64,000 nucleotides of DNA from Naematelia aurantialba (taxonomy: Eukaryota > Basidiomycota > Tremellomycetes > Tremellales > Naemateliaceae). The stretch covers positions 806,001 to 870,000 of the forward strand of contig JAKFAO010000001.1 of NCBI GenBank assembly GCA_021527695.1, written 5' to 3'. Shown here piece by piece: positions 33,819 to 44,393 of this stretch; position 1 is the stretch's first letter; every line of letters starts with the position of its first letter. Under the pieces are notes generated by a model. That model saw only the letters and a list, made by a program, of their open reading frames with translations, was not told the DNA's origin and made no database searches. Position numbers and translations under genes: made by a program.

Positions 33819-36800
33819 ATGGAAATCGATCAGGGGGACCGTATGGTCACTGACCAGGATGAGGAGATTATGGATTACGAGGAAGAGGTCGAGATGGGCG
33901 GACTGGTCGAGGAGGATGCGGTGATGGAGGACGAAGAGGCGGGCGAGGGGGAAAACGACCACGATATGGATGCAGAGCCAGAAGCTACGGCCTTGCCATC
34001 TGGTACCACTATACCTATTCCTGCGGTCGCCACAACACCACCTATCACTGTAGTCCCTGCGGTGCCATCCTTCTTTCCCCCAGTCGGTATCGCCACCACG
34101 TCCTCGTCCTCTGCGACAATACCTTCACCTGTCGTCGGGGGTATCGGGCTTGGTTCTCAGCCTCTTGCATCACCACCGGCTCCTGAGACGGATATGACTC
34201 CTGTTAACGAGGAGCCTGGTACTGGTGTTTCGGAGCCGGAATCGAAACGAGACGAGATGACTGTTCCTTTGATACCAGAGCCTGGCGGTCCTTCGCTGGC
34301 CACTACTACGCCCATAGCCTTGCCCACATCGAACCTTCCCACCGCTTCTTCATCTCCAGCACCACAATCAGCGACCATACAAGAGACATCAGCCAGTGCT
34401 CCGGGGACATCAGAGGCCGAGGCAGGATCATCCACAATGCAAACGAGTGATACTCGCCGCCAAGTCGATTCGAGCACATCCACAGACGTATCTACTTCCA
34501 TCCCATCCAATGGCCTTGACGTTACGTCTACAGTCGATAACAGCACCTCATCAGCTGCTGTTATTGTCGATGGTGATGGAGAGGAGAAGGCGGTCGAGGC
34601 AGCTGAAACGGCCGATGAAGAAGAGGAATACTACGAAGACGAAGAAGATGTCATTCAATCGCACACATTACCTCCTATCTGCCTCCATCTCCCTGGTCTG
34701 GGTGCACGCGCACTGTTCTCATCATTACCCAAAGACGAGCTGGACATGGACCTACCTGTATGGCTGAAAGATCGACAAGAGGAACTAGCCGTGGCGACAT
34801 TGGCAGAAGCGTTGGGAGCTATACGAGAGGAATTGAAGACGGAGAAGATGGACAAGGGTGGAGAGCTGATCCTGGTTGAGAAGCAGATGGAGCTGAGAAT
34901 GGGAGAGGTGAGTATCCGTGTAGTATCGCGAGAAACATGCTGACGCTATTGTAGGACGACAAGAACCTGCAGACAGTGACGCTTCTCGAATTTCTGCAAG
35001 TGCATCACGATTGTGGTCTCCCACTCCCCGTCCAGCTATATTTGGTATTTGAGCCCAGCCGATTCATCGCCCGCTTCCGCGCTATCAAGACGGAAGTGGA
35101 AGGTAGAAGAGAAAGCACAGCCAGTGAAGAGGGTCACGAAGAGGCTGTTCAAGATGAGGCTGTTCGAGACGAGGTGGTTCAACAGACTGCAGAGAAAATT
35201 GGAAATCCTGGAAGCGACCGCGAAGAATCTGACCAAGAAAAGGAAGCGGCGGCCGAGGATGAAGCAGAATATGAGGAGGCTTATCCTGAACCCGATGCGG
35301 ATGAGGGAGAACAAGATGCTCGAGCAGAAAATGATGCGCAGGCAGATGAAGAACTACAGGAATCCAGACCCAGGGTCCCTGTCGAGAGTGAGTATCTATG
35401 ACACCGATTGGGTAGGCAGCAGCTGACCACAGAAACAGCTCAAACAAGGTACGCAGGCTCGGAGCCGAACCGTGACCGTCCCGCTGCAGCAGATTGGGCA
35501 CATGCACATGGAGGTGGGTGGATATTTCTGGAGATTGCTCGCATCACTCCTGGATTGCTCTGTTAACCTTGAGACTGCTCCACTACTCCCGGAGATTTCT
35601 CCTGTGGCATAAAGAGGTTGCTTGCTAATGTCTTGCAGACAGCGGACCGGTCATGGACTTTCCACGAAGTACTCGAATCATTGTTCATCGCTCGCGGTCA
35701 CCCGAACCTCAAGATGAGCCTAAAGCAAAGCGTGTCCGTTCGAAGCGGGGAGGAGGTACGAGCACATCCTTTCAGCGATTCTGACTGACGTCATGTAACA
35801 GTCCTTTCAGACGGTCCCCCCGGTGACGATACCCCAAAAGACGACGAAGACAATGGAGATGAAAGTGGCGAGAGAGAAGATCGAGACGGTGCGTAGTGAT
35901 ATAATATACCTACCCCCAGCGCTGACTTTTTTGTCTTGCCTTCTGCAGCGCGACCAGTATCCACCGTCAGCGAGGTCTCACAAACATCCAATCCAGATCA
36001 CAGCAAAATGCAGACACCTACTCCACGTACGGGAGGGGTGTCGCCTTTGCCTTCGACCAACGATCACGAAGTAGATGATGTAGCTGCGATCGACGCCACA
36101 GGACGGAAGTTCGATTCGCAATTGGATACTGTCAGTGAGGTTGGCGACGAAGGCTACTATGACGACAAATACGAGGAAGGTACCGCAGAAGAAGCGGGCA
36201 AACAAGCGCGTACGGATGAAGACGACCCAGGGTACTATAGCGATGAAGATGACGACCGCCATGATGGTGGGGGCGAGAATTACAATGAAGCAGTTGATGA
36301 TGATGGACGGGAGGAGGTTGAGGCAGTTGACGATGTCGATGGAGAAGGTGAGATGGTTCATGGAGAAGACGAGGCTGCGGATGAAGATGCTGAGGTCAAT
36401 GGCCACGAATGGGATCAAGAAAGCGAAATCGGACGAGACGGAGAATTGGCGCCGGACGGTACGGACCAACAATCGGACTCTGGTCTGGTGTCATCACCTA
36501 CAGTCAATGTGCCGCCGAGCGCGCCACTCGACGCAGTAGAGATGAAGTATCTGGACGAAGCAAAGAGGGCCGCCATCGCCGGTGTCGCTCCATACCCCAA
36601 GCGAAAGCTCAGCGGTTCGCTGGACGCTGGGAACACGAGTCCTGCCCTTCAGACCGTCTCGCCCAACATGACGGACACCACCAGCATCCCCACATCTGTC
36701 CCAACGCCATCAGCTACCACGATGACACGGCGCTCTCTCGATGCTGATGACGCTGATCTGCCTGCTACTGGTAGTTTTGACCCTATTCCGGAGGTGACAG

Positions 36801-37422
36801 AAGAAGAAGAAGACGGCGATATTCAGTACGATGAAGAGTCGGATGGAGACTCTGGAGACAACGTCTCCGACTACGTCAATCGCGTGGCAGCACAAGCGAC
36901 GTCGCCCGAGAATTCTGCCTACGACTCGCGAAACCTGAACTCTTACGAGGAGGCCCAGGACGTCTCCGTTTCGGATTACGGAACAGGATCCAACCAATAC
37001 CCGCTTGACGATGTCGACGACGCTTACTTGTCTACGGAGGTTGGAGGTGACGACGAGTCTGGAGCTTTCGAAAGCTCCAATCCTCAGACCGATGAGAATC
37101 GTGCCATTTTGAGCACTGAGATCGCCCCAGAGTCCCCAGCAAGCACGTTGAGCGGGGATGCGGAAGCCGAGGACGACGCGGAATATGGGACGTATGACGA
37201 CGAGAACGACAAGTCGTACGCAGAAGAGGCTGTACAAACGGGTTCGATCCTGCTTGGCAGTTCCAGTACCGACGACGCCACGTTGCATTTGTCCCCTATA
37301 CCGACGGTACCGACGCTCTTGCCCACCGTGTCGTCTGTGACTTCCAGCTCGTCGGCGAAGGACACGAATGGTAAGCTGCCAGATTGGTGCCGTGGTCAAA
37401 CGCTGACAGGACATCAGTGTAA
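33819..37422 (+). CDS. Large acidic protein of unknown family, 1,077 aa
   Basis: Exons 33819-34907, 34955-35387, 35433-35513, 35639-35755, 35802-35888, 35949-37370 and 37418-37422 join to 3,234 nt. Long stretches of Asp/Glu, Ser/Thr and Pro dominate. The only ordered-looking part is near residues 290-420: PPICLHLPGLGARALFSSLP, then DLPVWLKDRQEELAVATLAEALG, and after intron 1 TLLEFLQVHHDCGLPLPVQLYL. A basic nuclear-localisation-like RVRSKRGG follows in exon 4. I do not recognise the family; a nuclear or chromatin role is only suggested by composition. An in-frame ATG at 33717 exists, but its 34 extra residues look non-coding. At the 3' end I chose the acceptor CATCAG (stop TAA at 37420), because a CTGAC branch site sits right on top of the alternative acceptor. 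Confidence 0.7.
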
Positions 37423-38457
37423 CGACGTCTTCTGCCGACCTTGTGTATCCATCTTCCCTTCATTTCCCTGTATCGCCCTCGCTTGATTCTTGCCAATGCC
37501 TCTTCCTACTGCTTTTGCTCGCTGTTCTTTCTTGCTCTCGACATTTTCCATCTTCATCTCGGACGAATCCTCAATCTCCGACTTGTGCCCTCCAACTTAT
37601 CCGCTGACGACTGTTCGTGTCCGTGTGTCCGAGCGGCTCATTGTCAGGAAGCACGCGTGTGCGTGTGCGTGTGCGTGTGCGTGCCAGTGCCAATCGCTAT
37701 CGAGTCCCTGCACATGTTCACGTCCATCAAGCAATATAGGTACGTGATCTCCCTGACTGTCTTTACATTTACCTTGTTACCTCACGATATGGTCGCTTGT
37801 ATGATATATGTCTGTGTACATGTGGTATATGGTGCGAGAGAGCTGTGCCTGCTACGACATTTTACGTTTGTGATGTGCTCGAGACATGCATTGCTTTGAC
37901 TGCGTAGGCGTTTCGCCTCGCTTCTGTGAGGTAGTTAGGTGGTTATCGCCTTGACCTGTCAAGACTGAGACGTAGAGGGAGATGTCGGGGGTGTTGATAC
38001 ATCTCACACCACGAGCACGAGTGATTATGGCCTATACTGTCCTGTGCTCTCATGCCATTTGTCCAGTATTTGCTTTGTATCATTGGATCGCACGCGAGGT
38101 CCTCGTCTCCCAGCATGCATGGACCCATAAGGTCATTTATGGTCGCACGCCTGGGCAGTTACGCGATGGAATCGCCGGCTCGCCTCGGCGATCATCAACA
38201 ATCATGTTCAGCTCAGTGCATAGGCACTCGAGCCGAACGACATGCGACAGACACAACAGATCACAAAGAATCCACACTATCGCGTCCGCCCCCCGACTTT
38301 CGGCCGACGGTCCTCACCCCAGCGCTATCCAACCCATAGCCAGTGACACCACCTCCCATCTACCACCTGCCATCTCCGAGTTCCGACCATCGCCTACCCT
38401 CCTTACCATCTGCTACCCCGCAACATTAGGCGGCGCCTACCGCACCCGCAAACACCC
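37423..38457. other. Convergent intergenic region of about 1 kb
   Basis: Between the 3' ends of the acidic protein gene (+) and SPT7 (-). It includes a GTGTGC microsatellite (37654-37684) and T/G-rich DNA to about 37880. No gene is supported. Confidence 0.5.
37654..37684 (+). repeat. GTGTGC microsatellite
   Basis: Five near-perfect copies of the GTGTGC hexamer (CGTGTGCGTGTGCGTGTGC pattern) in non-coding DNA downstream of the acidic protein gene. Confidence 0.8.
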
Positions 38458-41400
38458 TCATTCCTCTTCGCCTTCAGCGTCTTCTTCCTCTCCCGCCGCA
38501 TCCAGAGAAGATGGACTAGGGCCGCCCGTGGCAAGTCTACTTTTTTCCAGGGCCGCTCGCTTTTCCGCCGCCCGCCGCTCCCGCTCTTCCTTTGGCGGTC
38601 GGACTAAACCAACTCAGCATCGGCATCCACCAACATATGCCAAAACGACGCAAAGTCGGGCGTGCGTGGGGCACAACTCACCCCAGTTGCCTTTGCCCAC
38701 CCCTGGTTGAATGGCCTTTTTGACCTTTTCCTTCTTTGCCTCGGCCTCTGCCTCGGCATGAACGTTGACTTCCTTCTTCTTCTTTGCCGGAGCGGCCGGC
38801 TGAGCTTTGATAACAATCTGCCCCAGACTGCCAATTTGGCTGTGCACAGCGTCAAATGGATCGTCTGCGGCAACCCCAAGACCCGACTCCACGCGACTCG
38901 CATAGAAAGCATGGAACAACGCAGGAAGGTGGGTGTGGATGGTTGCGGGATTGAGAGGTATGAACGGCGGCGCCGGAGTATAATCAGGCTGATCGACTTT
39001 GACACTGTCCAACCAGTCAGCCAATCGCCACATCAAAGGGTGTGTCTCGAGACCCACCTTGAATCCGCCGCCACATTCCGTTTCCGCCGGCCATAGAATA
39101 CAGAGGAAGGCACAGAAAGCGACGAAAGGCCAAATTCCTTGTCGATACCGAGATCGCGAAAGCCCAAGAAGTCTTCGCCAAGCTCTTCGGCAAAATTGCC
39201 ACTGCCGATCAGGATTAGCTTTGGCACGTCTGGCTAACACAAATCGGGACGCACTCGAGAAGCATTTCGCCATTGTCGTTGAAAATCATGTCGTCTTCGA
39301 TGACCGGAGCCGTCGTCTGTATGATGAGCGAAGGCCGTTCGAGCAGATGAGACCACTCACGACCTCTTTATAGGCCTGTCGAACTTTGCGAGCCATCTCC
39401 GCTAGCTTACCGCCTTCCCTCTCGATCTCATCTTTGATGTGCGTTTCCAAATCGGCAGGCTCCATTTGGCCATTCTCATGTAAAGCATGCAGGACAATTT
39501 CCTATGTCGGGAGTCAGCAACGCGTCATTTTAAGCACCAAGGCTGCCTCACATCTGGAGGGAATTTCTTGCAAAACCCATCCAGGTATAGACGGAACGTC
39601 CGTCCAACATTCCGAAGATGGTCGACGGCGACCTTTGTAAACATGTCCAATGCTATCTCGTTCGCGCCTAATGAAAATATCAGCACATGGATTATGCGGG
39701 TAAAGTAGGCCACCTACCCTCAAAGCCAGCGTGAGCCAGCATGCTAGCTGCTCCACGCTTCATCTGCAAAGTGGCCTCAGTTTCCCCGACTTCCCCTCCA
39801 CGTTTCCGCCTCTTGGCGCCCTCTTGCCTCTCGATTCCCTTCTTCCTCTTCCTTTCCCGTTTTTCTGCCCTTTCTTGCTCTTGTCTGATAGGGTCATCAA
39901 GCTCATTGCGGGGTAAGACTCCTCCGCTCTCCTCGATCCGTTGAAACTCTTGGATCTGGTTGATTACCCTTCTTGCTTCGAATAGCTTGTCGACGGATCT
40001 GTGAACAGCATTTTCTAGTGATACCGGTTTGGATGGGACAAGGGATGGTGTATTCAGACCTGGCGATTGGACGTGATCAGTTCCGTTTGGCAGTGATGCT
40101 CGTCGTCTCGGGATTCGGTGTCGACGAGGAGGCCGAAGGGGAGCCATCAATGGCACCAAAGGCAGTGTGCCGACATAAGCTTCGTCTCTCCCCATAGCCG
40201 TCCACCATGCGCCCTCCAATTTTCCATCCTCATCCTCAGCTGCGGGATACCATGATGGCGCAGGAAGCGCTTGGATGAGCTCTCGCGCTTTGCCTTTATC
40301 AGAGAAAGAAGGACCAGGTTGATTCAGTGATATGGGGAGGCAGTGAGTAGTGCCATGCGGGGATCTGATGAGGGCTTGTGCAGAATCGAGGCTGGTCTGC
40401 AGCGACGGCCGAGCAGGTACGGACTAGCAGGCCGTAAGCGTAGCTCTGACATGGGAATTCCAACTTACAATTTTTGACACAGCACCATTAGGCTTGCTCG
40501 ATCCAGCTCGTTCGCCGGCTGCAGATACGCTTGTGCCACGGCTAGCTCGGCTTGCGCTGCGAGCTCTTCCTGCCGCGACTATCGCAACATATCAGCGGTG
40601 CCGCAATACTACATGCATCAAGCCTCTCACCGGGAGTACCTCGTCGGCTCAATTCCCCACCCCTCAGACTCCCTACCTCCCCCTTCCGAAAACCCTGCCC
40701 TGGTTGAATCTCACTATCGCTTTCTGCTGCTACATCGTCCTCGGCAGCAGTACCGTTGGCAGCTCTGTCATCGGCACTGAGTGCTGGCAGAAGCGGAAGA
40801 AGAGAAGCGCCACGGTCGTTCTTGTCAGCTAAGAACTCGAGGTGATGATCGGCTTTTTGTTTCATATATCGAGCTGAGACTCGGAGTGGATGTGTCTGAC
40901 AGATTAGCTGGGGATAGTTATGCCAAACTGGCCCTACCTCGATTGCATTGTAGGTTAGACAGTTCTCCCAGATCAAGTCGAGATCGGCCTGGAAATCCGC
41001 CTTGTTCTTGTACTTGTGATTCTTGACGTTGCGCAGTACGGTTGACAGGTCCATAGGTCGTTTGATGACTACATTAAGTCAGCCAAGGAACCTTGGACGC
41101 CCCGTAAGACCTTACCATCGTAGTAATCTGGGGCTTCACGCTTCGCTACCGGCTTTTGGAATGCCGCAGACTCAGGCTTTGCATGTAATTAGCGTGTGAC
41201 ACTCACTTGCTTGCCTCGGAATGCACTCACGGTACTCTTGAGCTCATTAACGACCTTTTCCAGGTTGTCGTAGAATGCGTCTGCAGACTTGACTTGGGCC
41301 TACCAAGGCGAGCAGAAAAAAGAAAGTCAGTAACGGTCTAAGTCGCGCGGGTTCCTGACTGCAGCAGTGAAGGGAGGAGGGTCACCTACCTTGCCGTGCT

Positions 41401-41765
41401 GCACATCGGTGAGCAGTTGGCGGAACGCCGGATCTTCGAGGTCGGGACCATTCTCAGATGTCTTGAGAAACTCGAGAAGGTACTGAATGGAGTGGATGCA
41501 TCGATTAACAAGAGATATACGAGGTTCAATCTGGACGACTGACCTTCATCCTTCCGACCGTACTTTAGGTTGCTCAGTCGTTTGCGGGAGCGGTTTAGCT
41601 GGGTGTTTTTGGTGTCATCTGGAAGCTCTAGGCGAAACCTGTTCGGACCATACAGTCTTGAGGGTGGATGGCTCGAACTGACGGTAAAATCGGGAGACGA
41701 GCCTACTAGTCAAAGGAAAACTGGTAGATGGACGAGAGTGACTTTCGTGCGAGCGCGGCGGCCAT
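38458..41765 (-). CDS. SPT7: SAGA complex subunit Spt7 (bromodomain and histone fold)
   Basis: Multi-exon minus-strand gene. The bromodomain spans several exons: [51 protein letters not shown], then [18 protein letters not shown] (about 40.85-41.2 kb). The histone-fold region follows near 39.52-39.75 kb: [10 protein letters not shown] joined to [19 protein letters not shown] and [16 protein letters not shown]-terminal exons carry [21 protein letters not shown], a Lys/Ala/Glu-rich coil and a final acidic tail ending [11 protein letters not shown]; the stop is at 38458-38460. Order and content match Spt7, the scaffold of the SAGA acetyltransferase coactivator in the nucleus. The N-terminus is unresolved: ATG 41765 opens only 19 codons ([16 protein letters not shown]...) before TAG, and the next Spt7-like block ([12 protein letters not shown]) is in another frame with no good splice sites between. 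Confidence 0.85.
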
Positions 41766-41972
41766 CTTTTTGGATTTCCTTCTCTACTGCGCGATTCTAA
41801 ATCCTCTCGGCAGGCCTCAGAAATCGAGATTATAAGACTTCAAGAAGGCAGACCATAAAGTCAGAGACGAAGGTCGGATCATCTTGTCAGACTCTTCTTG
41901 CTGCCTGGAGCTCAAGCGGTGCATGTCCGTCCAGGTGTTGACAAGTTAGCTCGAGAGGTCAAGCTCGACGAC
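41766..41972. promoter_or_regulatory. Shared divergent promoter of SPT7 and the TFIIIC subunit gene
   Basis: Only about 207 bases separate the candidate start codons of SPT7 (minus) and the TFIIIC subunit (plus). Both encode general transcription machinery. No sequence element is assigned. Confidence 0.5.
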
Positions 41973-44003
41973 ATGTCCGACGAAGCTGCCGTTCTCTCTT
42001 CGCCTCAAACTTCACCCATTGGTGCAGAAGCTTCCTCTTCCACCGAAACGGCACCGTGGAAACATCTACCGAAGCATACCTTCGGCGCGATCGAATATCC
42101 AGGCCCTGTCCGCGACGCAGCCAATCTTCTCAACGTCGTATCCCAAAACGACATCAACGAGTGCTTCAATGCTCCGTTGGAACAACAACCCATCCTGGAG
42201 ATGAGTTATAGGAGGGAGGACAAGGCTGCAGTACCGGTGAGAGGTCAGAGAGTACCGAGCCAAAAACTGCTGCTCCGGATAGTCAAGAGGAAGCGACGGG
42301 GAAATGGCTCGACAGAGGAACAGGGGGTGTTCACAGCAACCATACAGGGCTCTGTCACGCAAACTGTCCGCTTCAGATGTGAGTACACTTTGCAAAGTCA
42401 GGAGCTCATCACCAAGCAATGGCGGACTTTCACTATACACCCAATCCAGAAGGGCGGATACAGGGTCTGCTAGCAATGCTGAGGGATCTCGACTGTGAGT
42501 TGGCATATCCGCACCGTCTGAGCATCTGTTGAAGTCGTTGCCAGACGAATCGATCCTTGATTACAACGTACCGGAACTGGATGAGGTTTACGAGGAGGTT
42601 ATCCCGCCTGAACCGGGGCACGAGGATGAGCCGCCCAGATTCCGGTCAACTCTAGACTTGCAGCCACCTCCCGTGTTTTTCGAGAGGAGACTTCCACAAA
42701 TTCATCAGTCTGTCTTGTCCTACCCACTCCCAGAACATAAGTTGACGGTTTTCTAGCTGGAAGAACCATCCTCAGGCGTACGAGGAGGAGTTGCAGGACC
42801 CTCGCACCGGCGAAATCCGTAGGCGGCTCGCCAACCGCACGCGCTTTACAGGGCAAACGCTCATCAAGATTGGCCACTCGCACTCGGCGGGCGAGGTGCC
42901 GAGAGAACCACATCCTTCGGTCCAATCCAAACTTGAGAGGCAAGATAAGCTGGGCAAGGAAAAGCTTGACCCCGTGCTTGTCGACAAGTTACACCGGGTA
43001 AGCTGCAGGAGGTGCGTATTTAGACGCGGCTCATTCACGTACAGCTGTTCGAGGAGCGGCCTGTCTGGTTGAGGACTGCGATACTTGCTCAATTCACACC
43101 TGATGAGCGCAAAGCCATCCTGACGTCGGTGACATTCGCCTCTGGATGCCGTATCCGTGCTGATCAGTACAGCAATCGCTTGTATCTGCCTTCCCAAAGC
43201 TACTCGTTTGGTGCTGGGCCGTTTTGGAAATGCTTGGTTCGCCTTGGCTACGATCCCGTACATGATCCCGCCGCACACAAGTTCGCCCGATGCCATCTTT
43301 TACAGCTTGAGCTAACGAGGGACTAGATACCAGCGGACGTATTTCTACGTGTCTGTAGGATCTCGCGTGACGATACCGAACCCTCTTCGCGAGCCCACGC
43401 CAGAGGCCAAGGTCGACGAGGAGGACGAGAGGACCAGTCGCTGGTGGGAGGCGGAGCAGCAACGCCTCATCGCAGAGGGCAAGCGTCCTCCGCTTGATCG
43501 ATCGTCAGTCTCATTCGATTAATAACGGACAACGAAGACGTACGCTTATGCGAATGATGTAGCCGCGAACACATCTTTGACGGTCAGATGCTGCATCGCG
43601 ATCGACCAGATTATCAATTTTGCGATATTACGGACCCATTGATCCGGCAGTATCTTGACGATCCTAATAACAGGAAGGACGAGTGCGACGTAAGTTGCCA
43701 CTCCTTCACCGTGTCCTCCGCTGCCGGTTTCCATCTGTCGGTGAGGCAGCGTTGCAGCTGACAGTCTACCAGCCTAGAGACGGATGGTTCAAGCCAGCAC
43801 CTATGCAGCTGATCAAGAACATCCTCAGGATCAAGTACATGCACATCCGGTCCACGTGCACACCGGCACCCGACTCGTTGTGCTACGATGTGATCAAGGA
43901 GTATCACCATGGGACCAAGGCCGAAGACGCAGGTCCGGGGGCCGGCCAAGGCGAGGGCCAAGGGGCTGGCGCTGAAGGGGATGACGTTGAGATGGGAGAC
44001 TGA
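41973..44003 (+). CDS. TFC1: TFIIIC subunit Tfc1/Sfc1 (tau95, GTF3C5 family)
   Basis: Exons 41973-42378, 42417-42494, 42545-42707, 42757-42997, 43045-43280, 43327-43503, 43563-43689 and 43773-44003 join to 1,659 nt, 552 residues. The N-terminal dimerisation region reads FGAIEYPGPVRD, then LEMSYRRED. MADFHYTP is followed by PPPVFFERRLPQIHHWKNHPQA. The C-terminal DNA-binding-like region has LFEERPVWLRTAILAQFT and FGAGPFWKCLVRLGYDP, then YQRTYFYV. This matches the tau95 subunit of TFIIIC, which helps recognise the A box of tRNA genes for RNA polymerase III. The Gly/Ala-rich, acidic C-terminus (EGDDVEMGD) is also usual. The start is the first in-frame ATG. A 39-nt segment in exon 5 (43131-43169, GTGACA to CAG) has no stop and could be an intron or real coding sequence. 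Confidence 0.85.
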
Positions 44004-44393
44004 GCTGCGGCTTGCGGCAGGCTGTTGTGGACATACAGTATCGAGTGTAATGAAGCACAGCAATGTAGCCCAGAGATGCGATCAACGACACTTGTCTGTA
44101 TCATCACACTCGCATCGTGTATCCGCTGGACTCACCTGAACAGCGGAGCACGCCGCACAGCGCTGGACTGACGTGTCAGCGCAGTGGTCGAGTGTCTCGT
44201 CTTGTAGTACTTGAGACCCCGCGAAGACCCCCATAGCGACCTGTGCATGTGCGCTTCTCACAACGACAACTTTTACATCGACTGCTTTCCATCGAGATGT
44301 CCACAACATGCTCAAACATTTCTCAAATCTTCTTCTCCGTCGCCCATCCCATTCCGTCCTGCGCTACGATGGCACCCGCAATCGCCCTTGCGC
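44004..44393. other. Convergent intergenic region
   Basis: Separates the 3' ends of the TFIIIC subunit gene (+) and the SUN-domain gene (-). No gene or structural element is recognised. Confidence 0.5.

Noticed and set aside
35449..35488. Extra intron in the acidic protein gene (GTACGC to CTGCAG)
   Set aside because: The segment is open in frame and reads RYAGSEPNRDRPAAADWAHAHG; keeping it gives the correct phase for the next exon, whereas splicing it out needs a further acceptor change.
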